From Rhizobium sp. S152 (GTDB taxonomy: Bacteria > Pseudomonadota > Alphaproteobacteria > Rhizobiales > Rhizobiaceae): a stretch of DNA of 64,000 nt. The translations under genes were made by a program, and so were the position numbers. Of the stretch, positions 1-8,390 are shown piece by piece (the stretch's first letter is position 1; each line of letters opens with the position of its first letter). The notes beneath the pieces were generated by a model. That model was not told the DNA's origin. It made no database searches and saw nothing but the letters and a program-made list of their open reading frames with translations. Location: contig NZ_JAUDRZ010000004.1 of the NCBI RefSeq assembly GCF_030380735.1, forward strand, positions 310,001 through 374,000, in the 5' to 3' direction.

Positions 1-66
1 AAGTCAACGCACTTTTGGACGAAAAAGCGCCACGGTTTGAGGATTGATATCGCGCTCATGCCGATC

Positions 67-1140
67 ATGATCCGCCATTCGCGTCGTTGCGCCATCGTCC
101 TCTCCGCCCTTCTGGCGGCGTCCAGCCATGTGGCTTTCGCGCAGACGGTGGACAATGTGGTGACGCGGCCGTTGACCGGTGCGCCGGATTCCTTGAAGTC
201 GGCGCGTCCGCAAGCGGATAAGATCACCCCCTCGACCGGCGTCGGCGTTTTCGACCGCATGGGTGCCAAGCTGCCCGATCTGCCGCCGGAGAAGGACTAT
301 AAAGGCCCTGTCGACGATGCCTATGGCGCTTACCAGCGCGGCTATTATCTGACGGCGATGGAAAAGGCGCTGCCGCGCGCGCAGCTCGGCGATCCGGCGG
401 CGCAGACGCTGGTGGCGGAATTGCTGGCGAGCGGGCTCGGCGTGCATCGCGACATGAAGAACGCTGCGTTCTGGTACGGCAAGGCCGCTGAAGGCGGCGA
501 TGCGGCGGCGATGTTCAAATACGCCATGCTTCTCATGGAAGGTCGCGTGGTGGAGCGCGACAAGGCCAAGGCCGACGACTACATGCACAAGGCCGCCGAC
601 GCGGGAAATCCTTCGGCGCAGTTCAATTGGGGCCAGATCCTGACTGCCGACAACAGCGGCCAGAAGGGCCTGTTGCTGGCGTTGCCATATTATGAGAAGT
701 CGGCCGAGCAGGGGATCGCGGACGCGCAGTACGCGGTCGCGCAGATTTATTCGGCGGTGCCCGACCTGCCGCCCGAAAAGAAGCAGCTCGCGCGCGAATG
801 GATGGCGCGTGCCGCACATGCGGGCTTCGACACCGCGCAGGTCGATCTCGGCGTCTGGTTCGTCAACGGAACCAACGGAAACCGCGATTTCGTCAAGGGT
901 TTCCAATGGCTTCGGCTGGCAGCCAACCGCGGAAACGTGGTGGCGCAGAACAAGCTGGCGCATCTCTACATCAATGCGCTCGGTACCAAACCGGATCCGG
1001 TCGAGGCCGCGAAATGGTATGTTCTCTCGCGCCGGGCCGGTCTGCCCGACCCCGCGCTCGAGGACTTCTATCTCGGTATCGAGGATGACCAGCAGAAGGC
1101 GGCCATCGCGGCCGCCAACAAGTTCCGCAGGCTTCAGTAG
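67..1140 (+). CDS. Sel1-repeat (TPR-like) exported protein
   Basis: This exported helical-repeat protein probably acts as a periplasmic scaffold; its partner is unknown. The chosen ATG at 67 begins a clean signal peptide (basic MIRHSRR, a hydrophobic run, then AFA before QTVDN). A TTG at 37 and an ATG at 58 are alternative starts, and the frame is open to the window edge. From about residue 90 onward there are about six Sel1-type units with the A-x-W-Y/L-x-x-A-A-x-x-G pattern (for example AAFWYGKAAEGGDAAA, ALPYYEKSAEQGIADAQ, GFQWLRLAANRGNVVAQ). The gene ends four bases before the stop of the convergent chemoreceptor-like gene. Sel1 proteins often mediate protein-protein contacts; no specific role can be read here. 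Confidence 0.8.
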   Translation: MIRHSRRCAIVLSALLAASSHVAFAQTVDNVVTRPLTGAPDSLKSARPQADKITPSTGVGVFDRMGAKLPDLPPEKDYKGPVDDAYGAYQRGYYLTAMEKALPRAQLGDPAAQTLVAELLASGLGVHRDMKNAAFWYGKAAEGGDAAAMFKYAMLLMEGRVVERDKAKADDYMHKAADAGNPSAQFNWGQILTADNSGQKGLLLALPYYEKSAEQGIADAQYAVAQIYSAVPDLPPEKKQLAREWMARAAHAGFDTAQVDLGVWFVNGTNGNRDFVKGFQWLRLAANRGNVVAQNKLAHLYINALGTKPDPVEAAKWYVLSRRAGLPDPALEDFYLGIEDDQQKAAIAAANKFRRLQ

Positions 1141-1143
1141 CTT

Positions 1144-2883
1144 TTAAAAAAGCGCGTCGGCGAAGAGGTCTTCGTCGTCGGCCGCCTGGACGGTTTCCAC
1201 GACAGCTGGAGCCGAGGCTTCGTCGTTCGCCGGCACGATGTTGCGGTGAACCGTTCTTTCCTGCGCCATGGTGTAGAGCTTGAAGATCTTGCGGTCGAGC
1301 GGAGCAATGGCTTCGGCGAGATCCGAGATATCGGCGATCTCCGCGCCTGCCAAGGTCTCCAGCATATCGGCGGAGCGGGCAAGCACGTCGCCGAGGTCGC
1401 GCTGGAAGTCGAGCTTGCCGATCAGCAGATTGATCTTGCTGGCGACTTCGCGGCCGTGTTCGGAGAGAACCTTGAGTTCGTCTTCCATCGTGTCCGCCGC
1501 GGAGCGAATGTTGGCAACGGCCGAGGTCAGGTTTTCGCCGAGACCACCGCCCTGTCCGGCAGCCGTTGCAGGTGCGAGGTTGCCGGCTGCGGCTTCGAGC
1601 GCGGGCAAGCCGGTGACGAGGGCGTCCGCCGATTCATCCAGCTTTCCGGCGAAGATGCGCAGTTCGGCGGTGACGACGTTGATCGACTTGCCTGCTTCGC
1701 CGAGACGGCTGCAACGCAAGTTGGTGTTCAGCGCCATGTAGTGGATGTCGGTCTTGACCGCGCGGATGTTGTCGATCGCCTGCATGAGCTGGGATGCGGT
1801 GTGGAGCGTCGAGCGGCTGACCTGATCGGCCTGCCGGGTGGCGGTATCCACCTGCTTGACGATCTCGTGCGCGGCCGAAACGCTGGACTCCAGATCGCGC
1901 ATGAAGTTGCCCTGGCCGCCGCCGCTCATCTGGTCGCGCAGACGCAGGATTTCCTGCGTGTCCTGGCCGAAGCTGGCGATGGTATCGACAACGCTGCGGG
2001 AGTCGCGCTGGAAATCCAGGCACATCTCGTTCATCTGCGCCGCCGTAAGATGGTGAATTACGTTTTCCAGGCGGGAACGGGCGTCGGCATCGAGCTTGCG
2101 GCCGTCTTCACTGGCAAGGAATTCATCGAGAAGCGAAAAGGTACTCTGGACGTGCTCGATACGCTGGCGGGTGATGTCGCCGATCTGCAGCGCCGATAGC
2201 GTCGAGGCGACCTTGCTCTGGATGCCGCGGGCGACCGCGGAGACGTCGCGGGCGATGGCGGAAAGGTTCTGGCGATGGGCGGCGATCTTGCGGGCGTCGT
2301 CGTTCAGCGCGCCGGCAACGGCCGGCACGGTCTCGCCATAGCTCTTGGCCGCGTTGGCGCCGAAGGCGAGCGCGAGCTTCACTTCCTTCTCGAGCCGATC
2401 GATATGCTCCGCGAAGCCGTTCACTTCTGACGTTCCCGAGGAGATGCGCTCGAGAATCTCCTGCGCGAAGCCGGCGAACTCTGCGATGCCGGCGCCGGTG
2501 ATCTTTACGGTCACAGCGAAGGTGCGCAGATAGCGCATCGTTTCCTGCATGTCGGCGACGTGCTTCTTCAGTGCGCTGCCGTTCTGTGAGAGCGCGGTGA
2601 GGGCCTCCTGGCGGGCCTTTTCGGAGATCGGCAGGTCTGTCAGGCTCTGCACGGTCAAGCGCAGGTCGGCACCCGTATCCGTTGCGTCGCCATTGTCGAG
2701 AGCCTTCGTGATGTTATCGAGTGAACTCAACAATCGGTTGAGCACGTCCATGGATGAGAGCAGAACCGTGCCGCCCTCGAGGAAGCGCTCCTCCACCTGG
2801 CTGCGGGCTGATTCCAGCGTCTCGCTGATGCCCGAACTCGAAGCCCGAAATGCTGACTGTGCCGATGCCGCCCCGTTTTTCAC
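1144..2883 (-). CDS. Soluble degenerate chemoreceptor-like protein
   Basis: This is a 579-residue helical protein divergent from the chemosensory operon. I chose a GTG start at 2883 because AAAGGAAATAAC precedes it; an upstream in-frame ATG at 3009 has no such support. No membrane segment or signal peptide is visible. Around residues 370-413 a sequence aligns with the MCP hairpin tip (IHYMALNTNLRCSRLGEAGK against the usual [20 protein letters not shown]), but the conserved Glu/Ala/Arg contacts are altered. At residues 233-241 the motif GDITRQRI resembles the D-x3-Q phosphatase motif of CheZ (QDLTGQVI). A second FQRDLGDVL segment lies near residue 495. It could be a cytoplasmic receptor, a scaffold or a CheY-P phosphatase. 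Its position strongly suggests it belongs to this pathway. Confidence 0.7.
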   Translation of the reverse strand: MKNGAASAQSAFRASSSGISETLESARSQVEERFLEGGTVLLSSMDVLNRLLSSLDNITKALDNGDATDTGADLRLTVQSLTDLPISEKARQEALTALSQNGSALKKHVADMQETMRYLRTFAVTVKITGAGIAEFAGFAQEILERISSGTSEVNGFAEHIDRLEKEVKLALAFGANAAKSYGETVPAVAGALNDDARKIAAHRQNLSAIARDVSAVARGIQSKVASTLSALQIGDITRQRIEHVQSTFSLLDEFLASEDGRKLDADARSRLENVIHHLTAAQMNEMCLDFQRDSRSVVDTIASFGQDTQEILRLRDQMSGGGQGNFMRDLESSVSAAHEIVKQVDTATRQADQVSRSTLHTASQLMQAIDNIRAVKTDIHYMALNTNLRCSRLGEAGKSINVVTAELRIFAGKLDESADALVTGLPALEAAAGNLAPATAAGQGGGLGENLTSAVANIRSAADTMEDELKVLSEHGREVASKINLLIGKLDFQRDLGDVLARSADMLETLAGAEIADISDLAEAIAPLDRKIFKLYTMAQERTVHRNIVPANDEASAPAVVETVQAADDEDLFADALF

Positions 2884-3104
2884 GTTATTTCCTTTACTTG
2901 TAACACTGGCAATTTTGACCGCATTTTTAGGGGTGGGATGGAAACAGCGGGTAAACGCGCCAGACTCGTCTGCGTTGTGATTAACGGAGCATGAAAGAAA
3001 TGCTCCCACACCGCGAACAGGCTCTCTGATTCATAGTTAAATTATTGTATTTGCATAATTTTGCTTACCTTTGGGATGACGCCCTACAACTTATGTCGGG
3101 TGAA

Positions 3105-3133
3105 AATTCAGGGAGTCGGGACTCGCCTGAATT
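3105..3133. promoter_or_regulatory. Long inverted repeat in the divergent che intergenic region
   Basis: AATTCAGG and CCTGAATT arms enclose an inner AGTC-GGG-ACTC repeat, with one unpaired base on each side, giving about 12 paired bases. It sits between the divergent starts at 2883 and 3227, where no other gene is visible in about 340 bases. No T-tract follows on either strand, so an operator or 5'-UTR hairpin is more likely than a terminator. Confidence 0.5.
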
Positions 3134-3226
3134 GCAGGTTGCCGCGCGTAAACTTTACTCGCTGTTAAGCCTGTCATGAGAGTCCTCTTGACGTTGAAAA
3201 GTATTTCTCCGTCGAAGGAGGCCGAG

Positions 3227-3556
3227 TTGAGTACGAGTGATCAATATAGTAAGACAATTTCTTTTGTTGATAACGTCAATATTAGAAATATAGCGAGCAT
3301 GTATGCCGCTATTACTGACTCTTTTCAGAGCAACGACTCCATCGTCATCGATATTGCCGAGAATGCTGACGCGGATCTGAGTTTCGTTCAGCTTATCGAA
3401 TCCGCGCGTCGCCACGCCAAGGATCACGCCAAGTCGATCGCACTGTCAGCGCCCGCCACCGGGCAGGTGCTGAAGGTGCTCGAGCGCGCCGGCTTCCTCG
3501 AGGCGTTCAACCCTGACGACACAAAATTCTGGTTGCATGAAGAGGTTACCCAATGA
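3227..3556 (+). CDS. STAS-domain (anti-anti-sigma-like) protein of the chemosensory operon
   Basis: This 109-residue single-domain protein heads the che operon. I chose the TTG at 3227 because a perfect AAGGAGG (3215-3221) lies five bases upstream; a longer ATG-type start at 3176 lacks this. The fold pattern fits a STAS domain: an N-terminal strand, IVIDIAENADADLSFVQLIE in the centre (where SpoIIAA-like proteins carry the phosphoserine loop), then IALSAPATGQVLKVLERAGF. The central D-x-S-F-V-Q-L-I segment supplies a candidate serine. Its stop overlaps the cheY start (ATGA), so translation is coupled. Similar small STAS proteins accompany other che-like clusters; the partner here is unknown. 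Confidence 0.75.
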   Translation: MSTSDQYSKTISFVDNVNIRNIASMYAAITDSFQSNDSIVIDIAENADADLSFVQLIESARRHAKDHAKSIALSAPATGQVLKVLERAGFLEAFNPDDTKFWLHEEVTQ

Positions 3557-3921
3557 GCGCCAACATCCTGACTGTCGACGATTCCGCAAGCATCCGCCTG
3601 ACCACGAAGGTCACGCTGACCAACGCGGGCTACACCGTGACCGAGGCGGTCAACGGCGCGGAAGGGCTTGCGACGGCGAAGTCTGCGCATTTCGACCTGA
3701 TCGTTACCGATCTCAACATGCCCGTCATGGACGGCCTGACGATGATCGAGGAGCTTCGCAAGCTGCCGACGCATACGGGCGTGCCGATCATCTTCCTCAC
3801 CACGGAATCGGATGCCGATCTCAAGGCGCGCGCCAAGGCCGCCGGCGCAACCGGCTGGCTCACCAAGCCGTTCGATCCTGAGAACCTGGTGAAGATCGTC
3901 AGAAAGGTCCTGGGCAAATGA
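3553..3921 (+). CDS. cheY: CheY-type single-domain response regulator
   Basis: This 122-residue receiver domain is the phosphoacceptor output protein of the CheA next door. Key residues are all present: acidic pair D9-D10, phosphorylation site D53 in IVTDLNMP, T83 and K105 in TKPF. There is no DNA-binding or other output domain. It overlaps the STAS gene at its 5' end (ATGA at 3553) and cheA at its 3' end (ATGA at 3918), so the first three cistrons are tightly coupled. It is the only free receiver protein in the cluster, and no cheZ, cheX or cheC lies nearby. Whether it controls the flagellum or another process cannot be read from sequence. Confidence 0.93.
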   Translation: MSANILTVDDSASIRLTTKVTLTNAGYTVTEAVNGAEGLATAKSAHFDLIVTDLNMPVMDGLTMIEELRKLPTHTGVPIIFLTTESDADLKARAKAAGATGWLTKPFDPENLVKIVRKVLGK

Positions 3922-5966
3922 GCACGCTCGACCCGGTTGCGGTCTTTCGCATAGAGGCCGCCGAATGCCTCGAAGCTATCGAGGCAGGTCTTCTCGACCT
4001 CACGCATCGTCTTGACGACAAGGATCTTGTCGATGCCGTCTTCCGTGGCCTTCACACGCTGAAGGGCTCGGGCTCGATGTTCGGCTTCGATGCCTTGGCT
4101 GCTTTTACGCATCATTGCGAAACGGCCTTCGACCGGGTCCGCAAGGGCGAGGTACCGGCAACGGCCGAACTCGTCGCTGCTGTCCTTGCCGCGCAGGACC
4201 ACATGCGGGCGCTGGTCGACAGCCCCGATGCCGATCATGGCGATATCGGGCAGAAGCTCCTGGCCCAGCTGCAGGCAGCCGTTGGCGGTCACGCCACAAC
4301 GACCGCTGCCGTTGCGGCGCCTATCGCGGAGGTTACAGCACCGACCTCGACCACCTGGCGCATCCGATTTGGCCTGCCTTCAAATTCGATGGCGAATGGT
4401 ACCAATCCGCTCGGCCTTCTCGACGAGCTTCGCGATCTCGGCGAATGCACGATCCGCGCCAATACCACCGCCATCCCACCGCTCGGCGAGCTGTCTCCGA
4501 CGGAACTCTACATCTCCTGGGACGTGACGCTCACCAGCGATCAGGGCCGCTCCGCAATTGACGACGTCTTCATCTTCGTCATGGACGACATGGAGCTCGA
4601 CGTGCAGGAGATCGCGGCCCAGACTGCGGTGGCACCGAGCGCTCCCGCTCCTGTTGTCGCGACCGATCCCATCCCGTCGCTGCCGGTTGCCGCCGTGGCG
4701 CCGTCGGCACCCGTTGTTCCTGAATTCAAGCCGGTCGAAGCCGTGCCGGTGAAGCGGGAAGCTGCCGCCGCAGACCAGCGCCAAGCGAAGGCTGCCGAAA
4801 ACGTTCGCGTTCCGGCCGAGCGTCTCGACGAGCTGATGGACCGCGTCGGTGAGCTCGTCATCGCGCAGTCGCGTCTCAGCCAGCTCGCCAGTGCCAGCAC
4901 GGATATCGCGCTGCGTTCCGTTTCCGAGGAAATCGAGCGCCTGTCGGGCGAGTTGCGCGACACGATGATGGTGCTGCGCATGGTGCCGGTCGCCACGCTG
5001 TTCTCGCGCTTCCGTCGTCTCGTTCACGATCTCGCCCGCGAAACCGGCAAGGTGATCGAGCTGGTGACCGACGGCGAAAGCACCGAGGTCGACAAAACGG
5101 TTATCGAGCGTCTCGCCGATCCGCTGGTGCACCTCGTGCGCAATTCGATCGACCACGGCCTCGAAACGCCCGAGGACCGTCTTGCTGCCGGCAAGAGCGA
5201 GGCCGGCACGGTGACGCTCTCGGCCCGTCAGGCCGGTGGCGAAGTGATCATCTCGATCAAGGACGATGGTCGCGGCATCAACCGAGAGCGGGTCCGCGCC
5301 AAGGCGGAATCGTCGGGCCTCATCGCGCCCGGCCAGCCGCTGTCGGATTCCGAACTGCTGCAGCTCATCTTCGCGCCGGGCTTTTCGACGGCCGCGGCCA
5401 TCACCAATCTGTCCGGCCGCGGCGTCGGCATGGACGTGGTGAAGAAGACGGTCGAGGCATTGCGCGGCGCAATCGACATCACCAGCGTGCCGGGGCAGGG
5501 CTCCGAAGTGTCGCTGCGCATTCCGCTGACGCTGGCGATCATCGACGGGCTTCTCGTCCGCGTCGGGTCCGGCCGCTACGTCATTCCGCTATCGGCGGTC
5601 GAGGAATGCCTGGAACTGTCGCTCGAAGAGGATCTTCGTTCGCGCGGCCGCAGCTTCATCTCGCTGCGCGACAGCCTCGTACCGTTCCTCAGGCTCCGTG
5701 ACCTGTTCCGAACCGGTACCAAGCCCGATGTGCATCAAAAGGTGGTGGTGATCTCAACCGGCACGGAACGCGTCGGCCTCGTCGTCGACCAGATCATCGG
5801 CGACCACCAGACGGTCATCAAGTCGATGTCGAAGCTCCACAACGATGTCGCGACCTTCTCCGGCGCCACCATCCTCGGTGACGGCAGCGTTGCCCTCATT
5901 CTCGACGTCGGCCATCTTGTGATCGCCGGGCAGCAACAAGAAACACAGATGCGGGTAGCAGGATGA
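3918..5966 (+). CDS. cheA: Chemotaxis histidine kinase CheA
   Basis: This 682-residue kinase autophosphorylates in receptor arrays and passes phosphate to CheY and CheB. Domains in order: Hpt at about 1-105 with H46 in GLHTLKGSG; a non-canonical middle domain at about 140-235 (WRIRFGLP... ELYISWDVTL) in place of a typical P2; a Pro/Ala linker; the dimerisation helices near 295-350 (RLDELMDRVGELVIAQSRL); the ATPase with its N box near 404 (LVHLVRNSIDHG), G1 near 449 (DDGRGI) and G2 near 500 (GRGVGMDVV); and a C-terminal CheW-like regulatory domain from about 533. All catalytic motifs are intact. Start and stop overlap cheY and cheW by ATGA junctions. Confidence 0.95.
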   Translation: MSTLDPVAVFRIEAAECLEAIEAGLLDLTHRLDDKDLVDAVFRGLHTLKGSGSMFGFDALAAFTHHCETAFDRVRKGEVPATAELVAAVLAAQDHMRALVDSPDADHGDIGQKLLAQLQAAVGGHATTTAAVAAPIAEVTAPTSTTWRIRFGLPSNSMANGTNPLGLLDELRDLGECTIRANTTAIPPLGELSPTELYISWDVTLTSDQGRSAIDDVFIFVMDDMELDVQEIAAQTAVAPSAPAPVVATDPIPSLPVAAVAPSAPVVPEFKPVEAVPVKREAAAADQRQAKAAENVRVPAERLDELMDRVGELVIAQSRLSQLASASTDIALRSVSEEIERLSGELRDTMMVLRMVPVATLFSRFRRLVHDLARETGKVIELVTDGESTEVDKTVIERLADPLVHLVRNSIDHGLETPEDRLAAGKSEAGTVTLSARQAGGEVIISIKDDGRGINRERVRAKAESSGLIAPGQPLSDSELLQLIFAPGFSTAAAITNLSGRGVGMDVVKKTVEALRGAIDITSVPGQGSEVSLRIPLTLAIIDGLLVRVGSGRYVIPLSAVEECLELSLEEDLRSRGRSFISLRDSLVPFLRLRDLFRTGTKPDVHQKVVVISTGTERVGLVVDQIIGDHQTVIKSMSKLHNDVATFSGATILGDGSVALILDVGHLVIAGQQQETQMRVAG

Positions 5967-6466
5967 GCGCGGCAGCCGAACATATCGACCATCACTGGAA
6001 CTATGCCGAGGAAGTCGAGGTTCTGACCTTCGACATGAACGGCGAGACCTTCGCGCTGGAAGCGGTCATTGTCCAGGAAATCCTGGACCTTTTGCCCGAG
6101 ACAGCTGTGCCGGGCGCCCAGCCCTTCGTCGCCAGCGTCATCAACTTTCGCGGCAAGGTCATTCCGCTGGCGGATCTCAGGCTCGCCTTCGGCATGGAGG
6201 CGACGGAAGCCACCATCGATAGCCGCATCGTGGTGATCGAGGTCGATCTGCAGGGCGAGAACACGCTCGTCGGCCTGCGCACCGACAAGGTCAACGAAGT
6301 CACGACGCTGGCAAGGGCGGCCAGCGAGGCGCCGCCGAGCGTCGGCATGCGCTGGCGTGCGGATTACATCAACTGCCTCGTAAAGCGAGGAGGGGAATTC
6401 ATCATCCTTCCTAATCTCCAGGCCATTTTTTCATCAAGACACGACAATTCGGCAGCCGCCAGCTAG
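5963..6466 (+). CDS. cheW: Chemotaxis coupling protein CheW (first copy)
   Basis: This 167-residue adaptor couples CheA to receptors. It is a single CheW-fold domain with the typical pattern: VLTFDMNGETFALEAVIVQE at the N-terminus, a central VINFRGKVIPLADLRLAFGM, and a late VDLQGENTLVGLRTDKVNEV. The start overlaps the cheA stop (ATGA). A short gap of about 30 bases with AAGGGG leads into the first receptor gene. A second CheW follows the receptors at 12330. The two copies are clearly different in sequence and may prefer different receptors. Confidence 0.92.
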   Translation: MSAAAEHIDHHWNYAEEVEVLTFDMNGETFALEAVIVQEILDLLPETAVPGAQPFVASVINFRGKVIPLADLRLAFGMEATEATIDSRIVVIEVDLQGENTLVGLRTDKVNEVTTLARAASEAPPSVGMRWRADYINCLVKRGGEFIILPNLQAIFSSRHDNSAAAS

Positions 6467-6497
6467 GCGCGCATTTTCATCGTAAGGGGTTTGCAAG

Positions 6498-8186
6498 ATG
6501 CGATTGACGATCAGAACGAAGCTGGTGAGCGCGTTCACCTTCATCATACTCATGCTGGTGGGGACCGCCGGCTATGGAATCTATAGCCTGGGCAGCATCA
6601 ACGACACGCTCGGATCAGTGCTTGAAGGGCCGGTTCAGCGTCTGGAGCTGACGCAGGCGATCAACATCGCCGAGCTGGAAATCATCCGCCAGCAGAAGAA
6701 CCTTGTCGCCGCGACGAACGAAAAGGAAACCAAGTCCGCGATCGACAATGGCGATATCGCCCGCAATGAACTCGCGACCTCGCTCACCTCGATCATCGCC
6801 ATCGCCGATCCGGAAAACCGGACGCGCTGGGCTGATATCGAAGCCATGTCGAAGAAGTTCGTGGCCGCCGATGACGAGATCCGTCAGCGCCTGCAGGCGG
6901 GCGATCATGACGGCGCGACGGCCGTTTCCGTCGGCGACGCACGCAAGCTCGCCGGCCAGCTCGACGACGAGCTTGAGCAGATGCTTGCTATCGAAAAGAC
7001 CAAGATGAAGGCTGCCGACGACAGCGCCGAGCAGCAATATGCCGCGACCCGCCTGACGCTGATCATCGTTGCCGCCATCGCGGCCGTGATCGCCGGTCTC
7101 ACCGCATTCTGGATCGCAAGCACGATCTCCAAGGGCCTTGCCCGTGCCAACACCGTGGTGCGCGAGGTTGCCGAGGGTGATCTGACGAAGACGAACGAAA
7201 TCACGACCCGTGACGAGATCGGGGAACTGCTCGGCAACGTCAACGTGATGATCGAGCGTCTGCGCGGCGTCGTTGCCGATGCGCTGTCGGCTTCCGAAAA
7301 CGTCTCGTCCGGCAGTCAGGAACTCTCGGCCAGCTCCGAGCAGGTTTCTCAGGGGGCGACGGAACAGGCCGCGTCCGCCGAAGAGGCGTCCGCCTCGATG
7401 GAAGAGATGGCCGCCAATATCAAGCAGAATGCCGACAATGCGGCGCAGACCGAAAAGATCGCCCGCCAGTCGGCTCGCGATGCGGAAGAGAGCGGCACCG
7501 CCGTCAACCGTGCGGTCGATGCGATGCGGACCATCGCCGAGAAGATCGTGATCGTGCAGGAAATCGCTCGCCAGACCGATCTGCTCGCTCTTAACGCCGC
7601 CGTCGAGGCAGCGCGTGCCGGCGAACATGGCAAGGGTTTCGCGGTCGTTGCTTCCGAAGTTCGTAAGCTTGCCGAACGCAGCCAGTCGGCCGCGGCCGAG
7701 ATCAGCGCGATGTCGAGCAATACGGTCAAGGCCGCGAGCGAGGCGGGTGATATGCTCGGTCGCCTGGTTCCTGACATCCGCAAGACGGCGGAACTGGTTT
7801 CCGAGATCAGCGCTGCCTGCCGCGAGCAGGACATCGGTGCTTCACAGATCAACGAAGCGATCCAGCAGCTCGACAAGGTAACGCAGCAGAACGCCAGCGC
7901 CTCCGAAGAGATGTCGGCGACATCTGAAGAGCTTGCCGCCCAGGCGGAGGAACTGCAGACCTCGATCGCCTTCTTCAAGGTCGACATGGCCGGCAGCCGC
8001 CAGAAGCGCGCACCCGCTGCCCGGATCAGCGTTCGCAGCCCGGCGCCGGCTGCCGCTTCCAAGCCGGTGAGCAAGGCTCCGGCCAACTCGGTCTCGGCTC
8101 AGCAGGCTCGCGCCAAGGGCTTCGCGCTGGACATGTCGATGGGCGGTCCGGATGCCGGCGACGCCGACTTCAGGGAAAGTGCCTGA
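6498..8186 (+). CDS. Methyl-accepting chemotaxis protein with one HAMP unit
   Basis: This 562-residue transmembrane receptor has TM1 at about 10-28, a four-helix-bundle type periplasmic domain, TM2 at about 186-208, a single HAMP unit to about 262 and a long signalling hairpin with the tip [19 protein letters not shown]. Residues after about 495 form a Pro/Ala linker that ends in a tail beginning [14 protein letters not shown]. The same tail is on the next two receptors. AAGGGG precedes the ATG. It lies between cheW and the second receptor and is the first of three tandem paralogues. The ligand cannot be predicted. Confidence 0.93.
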   Translation: MRLTIRTKLVSAFTFIILMLVGTAGYGIYSLGSINDTLGSVLEGPVQRLELTQAINIAELEIIRQQKNLVAATNEKETKSAIDNGDIARNELATSLTSIIAIADPENRTRWADIEAMSKKFVAADDEIRQRLQAGDHDGATAVSVGDARKLAGQLDDELEQMLAIEKTKMKAADDSAEQQYAATRLTLIIVAAIAAVIAGLTAFWIASTISKGLARANTVVREVAEGDLTKTNEITTRDEIGELLGNVNVMIERLRGVVADALSASENVSSGSQELSASSEQVSQGATEQAASAEEASASMEEMAANIKQNADNAAQTEKIARQSARDAEESGTAVNRAVDAMRTIAEKIVIVQEIARQTDLLALNAAVEAARAGEHGKGFAVVASEVRKLAERSQSAAAEISAMSSNTVKAASEAGDMLGRLVPDIRKTAELVSEISAACREQDIGASQINEAIQQLDKVTQQNASASEEMSATSEELAAQAEELQTSIAFFKVDMAGSRQKRAPAARISVRSPAPAAASKPVSKAPANSVSAQQARAKGFALDMSMGGPDAGDADFRESA

Positions 8187-8197
8187 TCGAGAATACG

Positions 8198-8219
8198 GAG
8201 GGCCGCTCCGGCGGCCCTC
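8198..8219 (+). other. GC-rich hairpin after the first receptor gene
   Basis: GAGGGCCGC and GCGGCCCTC arms flank a TCCG tetraloop just after the stop codon at 8186. No T-run follows, so it may stabilise the mRNA end or weakly attenuate read-through into the next receptor rather than act as a full terminator. Confidence 0.45.
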
Positions 8220-8390
8220 GCCGGCAGTGCCTTCCAACGCATGTAGACGTTGGTGTCGCGATTGAACCATGTCGGGTTGCCCGGAAGTGAATGTATCGCT
8301 TTCCCCTTCCAGACACTTCATTTTTCAACTCGACGCCCCGACCTCGGGTCGCCTTCTCGTACTCCCCATTCTCCGCTCGAGGGCACTTCC

